NCBI GenBank assembly: GCA_030065825.1
Contig: JASJCY010000032.1
Coordinates: 1 to 36,031 of the forward strand
DNA: 36,031 bases
DNA from: Nostocaceae cyanobacterium
Lineage (GTDB): Bacteria > Cyanobacteriota > Cyanobacteriia > Cyanobacteriales > Nostocaceae
Direction of reading: 5' to 3'
The position numbers and the translations under genes were made by a program. Below the pieces are notes generated by a model. That model worked only from the letters and a program-made list of their open reading frames with translations, was not told where the DNA came from and ran no database searches. The stretch's first letter is position 1, and each line of letters starts with the position of its first letter. Shown one piece after another: positions 17,041 through 25,614 of the stretch.

Positions 17041-17643
17041 ATGCAAATTACAGAAAAACGCTACTACACCCCCGAAGAGTATTTAGCACTAGAAGAAGTT
17101 GCTGACTACAAAAGCGAATATATTAACGGGGAAATCATTCCAATGGCTGGTGGAACTGCAAATCACAATCGAATTACTTTGAATCTCAGTACAAACCTCA
17201 ATTTTGCATTTAGACAACAAGATTACGAAGTTTTCATGGTTGATATGCGTCTGTGGATACCTAAACGACGCATTTACACCTATCCAGATGTAATGGTTGT
17301 AGTGGGTGAACCACAATTTTTAAACAATCGTACAGATATAATTACTAATCCAAAAATAATTGTAGAAGTATTATCAGATTCAACTCAGGGATACGACAGG
17401 GAAGGGAAGTTTTCAGATTACCGTACCATACCAAGTTTCGAGGAATATTTGCTCATCGACCAAACCAAAATTTATGTAGAACAGTTTTCTAAGACTGGGA
17501 ATAAACAATGGATGTTGCGGGAATATGATGAAGAAGATGAAGGGATTTCTCTGAATTCGGTAGGGTTTGAAATTTCCATGCAAGATTTATATAACAAGGT
17601 GAAGTTTGAGGTGGTTGATTCGGAAGATGATAGGGAAGAATAA
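17041..17643 (+). CDS. Uma2 family putative endonuclease (DUF820)
   Basis: A 200-residue PD-(D/E)XK-fold protein of a family greatly expanded in cyanobacteria; biological role unknown. Family hallmarks: YTPEEYLALEE, YKSEYINGEIIPMAGGT and NHNRI near the start, YPDVMVVVGEP with D83, IIVEVLSDSTQGYDREGKF with E109 and K123, and YLLIDQ. These are the expected metal and catalytic residues. It lies 103 bp upstream of the ATPase gene on the same strand, so it may belong to that cluster, but Uma2 genes are so common that proximity alone means little. Confidence 0.9.
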   Translation: MQITEKRYYTPEEYLALEEVADYKSEYINGEIIPMAGGTANHNRITLNLSTNLNFAFRQQDYEVFMVDMRLWIPKRRIYTYPDVMVVVGEPQFLNNRTDIITNPKIIVEVLSDSTQGYDREGKFSDYRTIPSFEEYLLIDQTKIYVEQFSKTGNKQWMLREYDEEDEGISLNSVGFEISMQDLYNKVKFEVVDSEDDREE

Positions 17644-17745
17644 GCATGTGCTACGATAATTCCCCTTTTTGTTAAAGTTAGAAGTGTGAGGATAAGTTTC
17701 CGGTTATTTTTGATTAGCGATTCGTTTCTTTGTCGCAGCAAAATT

Positions 17746-18870
17746 ATGTTTAAGAGTATCAAAATAGAAAATATTCGTTGTTTTAAGTCTTTTGAACTTC
17801 AGCAGCTTGGTAGAGTTAATCTCCTAGTTGGGAAAAATAATAGTGGTAAAACATCTATATTGGAAGCTATTCAAATTTTATGTTCACAGAATAATCTTCA
17901 ACCACTAGCAAATATAATGATTAACCGAGGTGAATATTTTTGGAGTGATGATGATAAAGGAAAGCGTGAACTTGATATTCGTCATCTTTTTTATAGTCAT
18001 GAAATTCAACCAGGTAGTAAGTTGTCTATATCAGCAATACATGGTAATTCTCAAGAAAATATTATTTTACTAATAGAACCTCGTCAGCATCAAAACCAGG
18101 ATAATTTTAGTGAAGCATTAAACCAAGACTCTCAAAGTGTTGATGAATATTCAATTGAAATTAAGGATTTAGATTTTCGCGTAACTTGGACTCATGGAGT
18201 TCAACAAGCAATTGTGGTAGCACCTTTATCAATTAATGATAGTTTAGTTTTAGAGAATGCTTCGCGACTTTGGATAGATCACGTTAATAAACCAGCAACG
18301 ACACAATTCGTCACATCATCTTCTTTAACCACAGAGAAAATGATTGAATTATTCGATCAGGTAGTATTAACACCAGAAGAAGAACTTTTACAAAAAGCAC
18401 TACAAATAATTGAACCAAAGATTGAGCGAATTGCTCCACTTATTTCTAAAAAAATGAGATATTCAGAATCAAGAGGTGGTTTTGTTGTACGTCTTTCTGA
18501 TAGTAATCAACGTGTACCTATTGGTAGTATGGGTGATGGAATATGGCGTATTTTAGGAATTGCACTCGCAATTGTATCTGCGAAAGATGGATTTTTATTC
18601 ATTGATGAAATTGATACTGGACTCCATTTCACAGCAATGTCTGATATGTGGAAGCTTGTCTGGAAAACAGCAAAGAAATTGAATGTACAAGTTTTTGCAA
18701 CTACACATAATAGTGATTGTTGGACTAGTTTAGCTAGTATTGCTAATGAAGAAGAAGTTGATGCAGATGGAATTACAATTCAACGTATAGAAAAAGGTAA
18801 ACAAACATCTGTAGCTTTTACGAAACAGGAACTTGTCATTGCTGCTGAAAGAGGTATTGAGGTACGTTAG
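17746..18870 (+). CDS. AAA family ATPase (AAA15/OLD-like SMC-type)
   Basis: A 374-residue ATPase of the kind that partners TOPRIM nucleases in bacterial defence. Walker A is GKNNSGKTS at 29-37, after the typical FKSIKIENIRCFKSFE. The glycine-rich switch GSMGDGIWRILGIALA precedes Walker B FLFIDEIDTGLH (D287, E288), and the sensor-like FATTHNSDC follows. I start it at ATG 17746, where homology begins; an in-frame ATG 60 bp earlier would add a non-conserved leader. The DUF3226 gene starts 2 bases after its stop, so the two are translationally coupled. Low G+C and accessory content suggest horizontal transfer. Confidence 0.9.
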   Translation: MFKSIKIENIRCFKSFELQQLGRVNLLVGKNNSGKTSILEAIQILCSQNNLQPLANIMINRGEYFWSDDDKGKRELDIRHLFYSHEIQPGSKLSISAIHGNSQENIILLIEPRQHQNQDNFSEALNQDSQSVDEYSIEIKDLDFRVTWTHGVQQAIVVAPLSINDSLVLENASRLWIDHVNKPATTQFVTSSSLTTEKMIELFDQVVLTPEEELLQKALQIIEPKIERIAPLISKKMRYSESRGGFVVRLSDSNQRVPIGSMGDGIWRILGIALAIVSAKDGFLFIDEIDTGLHFTAMSDMWKLVWKTAKKLNVQVFATTHNSDCWTSLASIANEEEVDADGITIQRIEKGKQTSVAFTKQELVIAAERGIEVR

Positions 18871-18872
18871 CA

Positions 18873-19617
18873 ATGACAAAGGGGTATAAACCAAAAAAGC
18901 TAATAGTCGAAGGGGAACAAGATAAAAGAGTTATTCCAGAATTTATAGAAGCAAACGGAATAACTTGGGAAGATGAAAAAGGAAATCCTATTGTTTATAT
19001 CGAACCAAATGGTAACAACCAAATTAGAAATCTGGTGGAAAAGAATGTTCCAGACGTAAAATTTTACGTCTGGAACAAGGGTTGTAGCTGACCCATATTT
19101 AATTTTCACGTCTAGGTCTATTGATGAATATGTAATTTCCACTGAATTGAAAGCTTCTGGATTAACTCATTTAGGATTAATTGTAGATGCAGATGATAAT
19201 CTATCTGGACGTTGGGAAAGTATTAAAAATGCATGTTCAAAAATTATTCCTGATTTTCCTCAAGAATTACCAAAAACTGGACTAATTCATCCTACAAACA
19301 CCGGAATTAAATTTGGAGTTTGGATAATGCCAGATAATGAAATGCGAGGTATGTTAGAAACTTTTTTAGCGTACATGATTCCTGATGAAAGCGATACTCT
19401 TTGGCAATATGCTCAAGAAGTAGTAAAATCAGCAAAAAAGAAAGGGGCTAATTTTAAAGACGTTCATCTTGATAAGGCTAATATCTACACTTGGCTAGCA
19501 TGGCAAAATTCACCCGGTAGACAATTACATCAAGCCATCAAAGAACAAATTTTAAATCCCCAGCATCCCAAAGCACAAACTTTTTTCAACTGGTTTAAAG
19601 ACTTGTACGACCTATAA
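18873..19617 (+). pseudogene. DUF3226 (TOPRIM-like) protein, interrupted by a palindromic insert
   Basis: The first part (18873-19091, 72 residues) starts KKLIVEGEQDKRVIPEFIE, a TOPRIM-like strand with the acidic E, and ends in a stop. The second part, in the +1 frame, is open from 19060 to 19617 and carries SGLTHLGLIVDADDN, the DxD motif, and GRWESI. Together they make a full DUF3226 protein, normally the partner of an AAA ATPase like the gene before it. Between the halves is a perfect 30-bp palindrome (19047-19076) and extra sequence up to about 19116, roughly 30 residues more than I expect. Both frames are open over 19060-19088, so a +1 slip could still join them. The simplest reading is a recent insertion that broke the gene. 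Confidence 0.8.
19047..19076. repeat. Perfect 30-bp palindrome inside the DUF3226 gene
   Basis: GTTCCAGACGTAAAA is followed directly by its exact reverse complement, with no loop bases. It is part of the segment that disrupts the reading frame. It may be a short insertion element or its end; AATTTTCACGTCTAG at 19101-19115 partly repeats the right half. Confidence 0.9.
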
Positions 19618-19630
19618 CTATTCCAGCTTT

Positions 19631-20089
19631 TTAGCTTCCTTTACTATCCCGCTGCATAGCGAGAAATTGACGCAAACTTAACAAACTCAAAGTTTGTCCC
19701 AAAGCCAAGGGTAACATTGTTATTCCTTCTAAACGAGACTGTACCCAACCCTCTCCCCAATACCATTCGTGATAACCGTCAATTCCTTGACTTAAAATTA
19801 AACGCAGACTGTTAGGAGTAGCCACATCTACGTGATGATGAACCGGAATCGGACCATTCCATCTGGTAAACTCGAATCCCGGATAAAGTTGTTCTGGCAT
19901 TCCTAGAGGAAAACGACCAGCAGGTAGCCATTTTTGTAATTGTACCGGACGCAGCAGACTTTCACTAATTTTGTCCGCTGATGCTTCAATTTCGATGCGG
20001 ATTTGGCTTTGTTGAAAAGTACCCAGCATTTTGGTAAAGCTCGTTTTTGATTTCTTGGTGCATTCCAATTCTAAAGGGCGATCGCTCAT
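19631..20089 (-). CDS. SRPBCC-like conserved cyanobacterial protein
   Basis: A 152-residue protein. The order of a leading strand (IRIEIEASADKISESLL), a tryptophan (LQKWLPAGRFPLGM), a central PGFEFTRWNGPIPVHHHVD strand pair and a long C-terminal helix (LALGQTLSLLSLRQFLA) fits the START/SRPBCC lipid- or ligand-binding fold. No ligand or reaction can be named. I start at ATG 20089; an upstream TTG adds 14 non-conserved residues. It converges with the DUF3226 gene, leaving 13 bp between stops. The 366 bp upstream hold only the hairpin at 20405. Confidence 0.65.
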   Translation of the reverse strand: MSDRPLELECTKKSKTSFTKMLGTFQQSQIRIEIEASADKISESLLRPVQLQKWLPAGRFPLGMPEQLYPGFEFTRWNGPIPVHHHVDVATPNSLRLILSQGIDGYHEWYWGEGWVQSRLEGITMLPLALGQTLSLLSLRQFLAMQRDSKGS

Positions 20090-20404
20090 AATTCCAAAAT
20101 TCACAGAAACGGGATTTATTGCAAATCGCAACCTGTTAAAACTCTCCTAACAGCTTGTATAAACCCAGTTTCGACCTGCTTACAGCATTTTGCAAGTAAA
20201 TGAGGTACACAAATTAATTGTAAAACTATTGTGGGATGAACAGCAGCGCGTTGCGAACTTTCCCAAAGTTGTAGCGACTGCGGAGCATCCTTGCCCGTCC
20301 GATTGTACCTCATGAATATAAAACATGCTCTAAACTAAACCGGAAATCCCAATACTGCTGTTGAAGTGTTAAAAAGTTGGCACGGGATAGTCATGTTCTC
20401 GTGA

Positions 20405-20431
20405 GTAGGGGTGGGGTAACCCCACCCCTAC
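20405..20431. repeat. Perfect GC-rich hairpin upstream of the MoxR gene
   Basis: GTAGGGGTGGGGT, one A, then ACCCCACCCCTAC: 13 paired bases with a single-base loop. It ends 25 bp before the MoxR start codon, so it lies in the promoter or leader. It could be a dispersed repeat or affect expression; the sequence does not tell which. Confidence 0.85.
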
Positions 20432-20455
20432 TAAATGTAACCCTAATTTTACCAA

Positions 20456-21457
20456 ATGACACCAGCAGACCTTAAAGCCTATCTTGACAATCTCATCAGC
20501 GAGAATTTACATTTGAGTACGATGATCTGGGGACCCCCAGGAATTGGTAAATCGAGCATCGTCGCACAACTAACGCGCAAACATCAACTTGACTTTGTCG
20601 ATGTGCGTCTTTCCCAACTTGCTCCCACGGATTTGCGGGGTTTACCCGTGGCTGAGGAGGGAATTTCTAAATGGTATCCACCGGAATTTTTACCCCGTTC
20701 TGGAAAGGGGATTCTGTTTCTAGATGAATTGAATATGGCTCCCCCAGCTATGCAGGGTGTAGCACAGCAGTTAATTCTTGACCGTCGGGTTGGTTCCTAC
20801 TTAGTACCGGATGGTTGGTTTGTTTGGGCAGCTGGAAACCGCAAGGAAGATAGAGCTGCGGTGTTTGATATGCCTTCTCCCCTCACCAACCGCTTTTTAC
20901 ACCTACAAGTAGAACCAGATTTTGCAAGCTTTAAAGATTATGCTTTATCTACGGGAGTTCACGAGCAGATTCTGGCGTTTCTTTCCTTCCGGACTTCCTT
21001 ACTGCACAAAATTGACCTACAAGAACCTGCTTGGGCTTCCCCCCGTTCTTGGGTAATGGCTAGTCAACTACATAAAGCCAGTCTCGATATTACTCCTGCG
21101 GTGGGTAAAGGAGCAGCGGCTGAGTTTAACGCCTACATTCAATTATATACTAACCTGCCGGATTTAAGTTTAATTTTTATCGGTCAAGGGAATGGCATTA
21201 AATTTCCCTCTGAGGCTTCTGTGCGCTACGCGACGACTATTGGTTTAGCTATTCGCGCTACTGACGCTACAGAGGCTTACAACGCCTTTAAATGGATGTC
21301 CGAGGTAGCAGGGATGGAATGGGTGCAATTGTTTGCTACTGACCTTTTTCGTACTATGCGACGCAAAGGGAAAATTGCTGCTTTGGCAAAGTTCGTACAA
21401 AAAGACCAGAAACTTCAGAAATTTATGCAAGACTTTCAGGAAGTAATGGGAATGTAG
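20456..21457 (+). CDS. MoxR-family AAA+ ATPase
   Basis: A 333-residue AAA+ chaperone-like ATPase, expected to remodel or activate the partner encoded next. Walker A GPPGIGKSS is at 26-34, Walker B GILFLDELN at 85-93, and ANRKEDRAAVFDMPSPLTNRF carries sensor 1 and the arginine-containing segment. The C-terminal lid helix region is present. The pairing with a DUF2201/VWA-like gene 126 bp downstream is the standard MoxR-VWA arrangement, usually linked to metal insertion or protein complex maturation, but the target here is unknown. Confidence 0.92.
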   Translation: MTPADLKAYLDNLISENLHLSTMIWGPPGIGKSSIVAQLTRKHQLDFVDVRLSQLAPTDLRGLPVAEEGISKWYPPEFLPRSGKGILFLDELNMAPPAMQGVAQQLILDRRVGSYLVPDGWFVWAAGNRKEDRAAVFDMPSPLTNRFLHLQVEPDFASFKDYALSTGVHEQILAFLSFRTSLLHKIDLQEPAWASPRSWVMASQLHKASLDITPAVGKGAAAEFNAYIQLYTNLPDLSLIFIGQGNGIKFPSEASVRYATTIGLAIRATDATEAYNAFKWMSEVAGMEWVQLFATDLFRTMRRKGKIAALAKFVQKDQKLQKFMQDFQEVMGM

Positions 21458-21465
21458 GGGGAAGT

Positions 21466-21515
21466 AATAAGTAATAAATAATAAGTAATAAGTAATAAGT
21501 AATAAGTAATAAGTA
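21466..21515. repeat. Short tandem repeat AGTAATA
   Basis: About seven near-perfect units of the heptamer between the MoxR gene and its partner. A second heptamer set, ATGACAA/ATGACCA (21559-21597), runs into the next gene's start codon. Confidence 0.85.
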
Positions 21516-21583
21516 TTTTGGCTCTCCCACACATTTTTTCGTTAACGCGGGGGAGACCAATGACAAATGACCAATAATGACAA

Positions 21584-22741
21584 ATGACCAATGACCTAGA
21601 AAAAATTATCAGTGCTTCCATGTTACGGTTGCGGATGAAGTCCCCTTTCTTTGCAACTTTGGCGTTGTTTGCTCGTATCATTGTTACTGAAAAAATTTCC
21701 ACAGCAGCGACGGATGGAAAAGATATATTTATCAATCCTAATTATGTACAATCACTGTCATCACCTCAATTAGACGGATTATTATTACACGAAGTTTTAC
21801 ACGCTGCTCTTCTCCATGTTCCCCGTCGCGGTACTAGGGAACCGATATTATGGAATGTGGCAGCTGATATTATTGTCAATGGTATAATTGTCCAACAGCA
21901 AGGGTTTCAACTTTTTTCCGATGGTTTACGTGACAAGAAGTTAGAGCATTTAAGCGTTGAGGAAGTTTATGAAATACTGATGAAAGATATTCAGTACCGT
22001 CCACCATGTGAACTAGATTTATTATACGAGCCTCTTGGCGATTCCCAATCTCACAATGAGAATAGGGACAATGGTACTCTCGATACATCCCGACAAAAAG
22101 TCTTGGAAACCTATTGGCGTAACGCCATGCACCAGGCGATCGCAGTAGCACGAACAACTAGTCATCAAGGTAGCATTCCAGCGGGAATGGAACGAGAAAT
22201 TGGGACTTTAACCCAAGCACAATTGGACTGGCGTTCTTACCTCTGGCGTTACTTAGTGCGGACACCTACGGATTTTACGGGTTTTGACCGCCGATTCATT
22301 GGTCAAAAACTGTACTTAGAATCTTTAGAAGGTGAATCTATACAGGTATTTATTGCTGTGGATACCAGTGGTTCTGTATGTCAGCTTCAGTTGCGTTTGT
22401 TTCTCAGTGAAGTGGTAGGAATTCTCAATTCTTACCCTCATATTCAGTGTCAACTTTACTACGCTGATGCTGATGTTTATGGACCCTATGAACTCACCAC
22501 AGACAGTAAAATTCCTGAAGCCGTCGGGGGTGGAGGTACGTCTTTTATACCTTTTTTTGACAAAATAAAAGAGCAAAATAACTATTTGAGTAGCGGTGTT
22601 TGTGTATACCTCACGGACGGTTATGGTACTTTTCCTCGACAACCACCCCAGTTTCCTGTGTTGTGGGTAGTGACTCCCGGTGGATTAGACTTAAAACAAT
22701 TCCCATTTGGGGAAGCGGTGAGATTATTATCTGTTTTTTAA
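21584..22741 (+). CDS. DUF2201 family putative metallopeptidase with VWA-like domain
   Basis: A 385-residue partner of the MoxR ATPase. The N-terminal DUF2201 domain has a zincin-like motif HEVLHAALLH (H69, E70, H73). The C-terminal domain starts FIAVDTSGSV, where D260, S262 and S264 form a MIDAS-like metal site, and continues as a VWA fold to the end (VYLTDGYG, VLWVVTPGG). Proteins of this type may be peptidases or metal-dependent adaptors; activity is unproven. The start ATG lies inside an ATGACCA heptamer repeat; upstream ATGs in the repeat run into stops within six codons. Confidence 0.9.
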   Translation: MTNDLEKIISASMLRLRMKSPFFATLALFARIIVTEKISTAATDGKDIFINPNYVQSLSSPQLDGLLLHEVLHAALLHVPRRGTREPILWNVAADIIVNGIIVQQQGFQLFSDGLRDKKLEHLSVEEVYEILMKDIQYRPPCELDLLYEPLGDSQSHNENRDNGTLDTSRQKVLETYWRNAMHQAIAVARTTSHQGSIPAGMEREIGTLTQAQLDWRSYLWRYLVRTPTDFTGFDRRFIGQKLYLESLEGESIQVFIAVDTSGSVCQLQLRLFLSEVVGILNSYPHIQCQLYYADADVYGPYELTTDSKIPEAVGGGGTSFIPFFDKIKEQNNYLSSGVCVYLTDGYGTFPRQPPQFPVLWVVTPGGLDLKQFPFGEAVRLLSVF

Positions 22742-22787
22742 GCAACGCCACTTCATATTAAAGAAACACCACAAAATAAATTATTCC

Positions 22788-23046
22788 GTAGGGGCACGGC
22801 GTCAGCAAGGTGACTTGATAAACAGATAGATTGTGGATGCTAATAACTTGCACCAATGTCGTTTAGCCTCACAACCCACCTTGAAATAAATTTCAAGGAA
22901 CCTACAGACAAAGCACGTTAAAACGCGCTGGAACCCTTACTCAGTCTGATTTATTAGACTTTGTGTATCGGTTCCTGGGAATTTATTCCTAGGTGGGAAG
23001 GATGGGAAAATTGAGAATGGTGCAAGTTATCATGATGCCGTGCCCT
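22788..23046. repeat. Nested inverted-repeat element of ~260 bp
   Basis: Four paired layers lie in order: GGGCACGGC (22792-22800) with GCCGTGCCC (23037-23045); AACTTGCACCA (22845-22855) with TGGTGCAAGTT (23018-23028); a 28-bp arm at 22875-22902 with an imperfect partner at 22970-22997; and an inner AGTCT...AGACT hairpin. The whole can fold into one long stem. No ORF of note. It may be a MITE carrying another inside it, or a structured RNA. Confidence 0.75.
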
Positions 23047-23079
23047 TATTAATTAAGAATATATTGTAAATTTATATTT

Positions 23080-24111
23080 ATGTCACAGAATCCTTCTTCT
23101 TTAACCAAGTCCCAACTGCTTTCAATATTACTAACCGAAGGTGTGGCTGGTTGGAATCGTTGGCGAGGAGATTTCTTACAAAATTTAGAATTTTTGCCAA
23201 AAGAACAACATAATTATTACTTGGATCTGAATCTGAGTGAAGTTAATTTGCGGGGAGTCAATCTTACTAGAGTTAATTTTAGAGCTTGCGACCTTACAGG
23301 AGCTGATTTGAGAGGAGCAAATTTAACAGAAGCTAAATTATATAAAGCTGACTTGAGAAAAGCAAATTTAAGTGGTGCGAATTTGACTCGTGCAAATTTG
23401 GGTGGTGCAAATTTAATTGGTACTATTCTCAAGGGAACTAAGTTGGATGGAGTAAATTTCAGCAGGACTGACTTGAGTCAATTTGATTTTAGTCATCTTC
23501 ACTTGCAAAATGTGAATTTTACCAAAGCAAATCTGAGTCAGGCTAACTTCAGTCAAGCTAATTTAAATAAATCGAAATTTATCAAAGCTAATTTAAAAAT
23601 AGCAGACTTCAACGAAGCAATTTTAACGAGAGTGAAACTGAAACAAGCAGATTTATATTCTGCAAATCTCACCAAGGCTAATTTAACATTTGCTAATCTG
23701 AGTAGAGCAAATTTATATAAAGCAAACCTGAGAGTAGCAAAATTGACTAAGGCTTTTTTGAAAGGGGTAAATCTTTTAGAAACTGACTTAAATGACACTG
23801 AATTAATGGAAACAAATTTACAACAATGTAACCTCAAAAAATTTAACTTCAGTGGATTTAATCTGACGGGTATTAATTTAAGTGATGCAGATTTAACTGG
23901 AGTAAATTTGAGTGGAGCAATTTTAATTGGGGCAAATTTGAGTAATGCCAATCTGCAAAATGCTAACCTCAAAGAAGCAAATCTCTTGGGTGCTGACTTG
24001 AGTAGAACTAATCTTAGAAACGCAAATCTCTTAGGTGCAAATATTTTAGGTGCTGATTTGAGTAGAGCTATCCTGAAAGGTGCTACAATGCCCAACGGGA
24101 CTATAAATTAA
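23080..24111 (+). CDS. Pentapeptide-repeat protein
   Basis: A 343-residue protein. After an N-terminal segment (residues 1-45, with VAGWNRWRGDFLQN), nearly the whole chain to about 340 is A(N/D)LXX pentapeptides, expected to fold as a right-handed quadrilateral beta helix about 14 turns long. The family is abundant in cyanobacteria; some members mimic DNA and inhibit gyrase, but this one has no recognised target. The VAGWNRWR start resembles a cap found in many cyanobacterial members. The stop codon falls in a TTAAAAA repeat. Confidence 0.92.
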   Translation: MSQNPSSLTKSQLLSILLTEGVAGWNRWRGDFLQNLEFLPKEQHNYYLDLNLSEVNLRGVNLTRVNFRACDLTGADLRGANLTEAKLYKADLRKANLSGANLTRANLGGANLIGTILKGTKLDGVNFSRTDLSQFDFSHLHLQNVNFTKANLSQANFSQANLNKSKFIKANLKIADFNEAILTRVKLKQADLYSANLTKANLTFANLSRANLYKANLRVAKLTKAFLKGVNLLETDLNDTELMETNLQQCNLKKFNFSGFNLTGINLSDADLTGVNLSGAILIGANLSNANLQNANLKEANLLGADLSRTNLRNANLLGANILGADLSRAILKGATMPNGTIN

Positions 24112-24143
24112 AAATTAAAAATTAAAAATTAAAAAAATGATTA

Positions 24144-25325
24144 ATGACGAAACCCAAACGTTGTATTGTCTGTAAATCTTTCTTCTCCCAAAAACATAAT
24201 TTTTATCCTCAAATATGTATCGAATGTGGAAATTTAAATTACAACAAACGCCAACAAAATGCTAACTTAGAGGGAATGTATGCTCTAATTACTGGTGCAA
24301 GAGTGAAAATTGGCTATGGAGTAGCTTTAAGACTTCTCAGAGATGGTGCAATAGTAATTGCAGTGACTCGCTTCCCCCATGATGCTGCAAAACGTTACGC
24401 GAAAGAAGCAGATTTTTACAAATGGCGACATCGTCTACATATTTACGGACTAGATTTACGTCATCTTGGTAGTTTGGAAACCTTCACCCAACATATTCGC
24501 AATTTCTATCCCCGACTCGATATTATTATTAATAATGCTGCTCAAACTGTTCGCCGTCCATCGACATTTTATCGTCATTTAATAGAATTTGAATCCCTAT
24601 CCATAAACGATTTACCGTCAGAAATTCAATCCTTGCTGAGTCACTCCCAAAAATTGAATTTTAACCCATCTTTTGATGATTCCTCTTTATCTTCCCCCCA
24701 ATTACAGAGAAATGGAGAGGGATTAGAAAAATCGGCATTTCTTTCGCAAATCTCCCTGATTCCTGAAGACGAAACAGACAATTCCGCACTTTTTCCACCC
24801 GGAAAGTACACTCATGATGGCGAACAATTGGATTTGCGTTCTTTTAATAGCTGGTTGATGAAAGATGATGAAGTCAGCATTGTGGAATTATTGGAAGTTC
24901 ATGTAATTAATGCCATCGCACCTTTTGTGATCAACAGTCGTCTGAAACCTTTGATGATGCAGGCTAAAGAAAGTCATAAATACATCATCAATGTCTCTTC
25001 TATGGAAGGAAGATTTAACGATGTCGATAAACCTTGGCGACATCCCCATACTAATATGGCAAAAGCAGCTTTAAATCAAATGACGCGTACTTGTGCGAAA
25101 GAATATGCCAAACACGGTATTTTTATGAATGCTGTCGATCCAGGATGGATTACTTTTCAACACCCCCACCCCCAAGCACAAGCTATGCAAGAAAGAGGTG
25201 TTAATCCCCCCTTTGATGTGGTTGATGCAGCAGCAAGAATTTGCGACCCAATTTATATGGGAGTAAATCAAGGGGAAACCCCCTTTGGTAAATTTTTTAA
25301 GGATTATAAACAAATAAATTGGTAA
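24144..25325 (+). CDS. SDR-family oxidoreductase with N-terminal zinc-finger-like motif, no YxxxK tyrosine
   Basis: A 393-residue protein. An N-terminal C7xxC10...C25xxC28 set can bind zinc. A Rossmann domain follows: ALITGARVKIGYGVA with TGxxxGxG at 50-59, NNAAQ at 130-134, and the Ser at 285-286 (NVSSMEG). The catalytic YxxxK is replaced by T303-N-M-A-K307 in HPHTNMAKAALN. I recall this HPHTNMAKAALN variant in related eukaryotic and bacterial proteins, so it is a family trait, not an error. An insertion near 150-230 enlarges the fold. Substrate unknown. It lies 32 bp after the pentapeptide gene and may be cotranscribed. Confidence 0.87.
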   Translation: MTKPKRCIVCKSFFSQKHNFYPQICIECGNLNYNKRQQNANLEGMYALITGARVKIGYGVALRLLRDGAIVIAVTRFPHDAAKRYAKEADFYKWRHRLHIYGLDLRHLGSLETFTQHIRNFYPRLDIIINNAAQTVRRPSTFYRHLIEFESLSINDLPSEIQSLLSHSQKLNFNPSFDDSSLSSPQLQRNGEGLEKSAFLSQISLIPEDETDNSALFPPGKYTHDGEQLDLRSFNSWLMKDDEVSIVELLEVHVINAIAPFVINSRLKPLMMQAKESHKYIINVSSMEGRFNDVDKPWRHPHTNMAKAALNQMTRTCAKEYAKHGIFMNAVDPGWITFQHPHPQAQAMQERGVNPPFDVVDAAARICDPIYMGVNQGETPFGKFFKDYKQINW

Positions 25326-25347
25326 CATTGGAGTTAAGACTTAGTAG

Positions 25348-25366
25348 GGGCGCAATGCTTGCGCCC
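25348..25366. repeat. Hairpin GGGCGCAATGCTTGCGCCC
   Basis: Eight paired bases with a three-base loop, 22 bp after the SDR stop. It may serve as a terminator or be a dispersed palindrome. GTTAAGA heptamers follow at 25367-25392. Confidence 0.6.
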
Positions 25367-25448
25367 AAGAGTTAAGAGTTAAGAGTTAAGAGTAACCAAT
25401 TTTAATTTTTAATTCTTAATTTTTAATTCTTTCAAGAGTTTGAATTTC

Positions 25449-25516
25449 GGCAGTGTAGCTTAATGGCAAAGCGCGCACACCTAGCGAAGATGACCGTTTG
25501 ATTCGGTCCACTGCCA
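25449..25516 (+). tRNA. tRNA-like sequence, degenerate copy of the one at 25615
   Basis: GGCAGTGTAGCTTAATGGCA matches the start of the second copy, and the T-arm GACCG...CGGTC and acceptor end CACTGCCA are intact. The anticodon arm is altered and three bases shorter, and no convincing anticodon can be read. Probably a decayed tRNA-like gene. Confidence 0.4.
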
Positions 25517-25520
25517 AATT

Positions 25521-25587
25521 GCAACGTAGTTTAAGTAGAACACCTTGGAGTACACCAGGAGGTGCGGGTGCAAGTCCCGTCGTTGCT
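25521..25587 (+). tRNA. tRNA-like sequence X, copy 1
   Basis: The acceptor GCAACG pairs with CGTTGC, and a T-arm CGGG-TGCAAGT-CCCG is clear. A putative anticodon arm CCTTG-GAGTACA-CCAGG would give anticodon GUA, but position 33 is A and not U and the D-loop lacks GG, so it is unlikely to be a normal tyrosine tRNA. The sequence is repeated exactly 169 bp downstream. Confidence 0.4.
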
Positions 25588-25614
25588 ATTTTGACAGTAA
25601 AATAGTTATTTACT

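Noticed and set aside
23217-24095. Long reverse-strand open frames opposite the pentapeptide-repeat gene
   Set aside because: They mirror the repeat periodicity of the real gene (regular Phe/Ala/Lys pattern) and have no start context or family resemblance.
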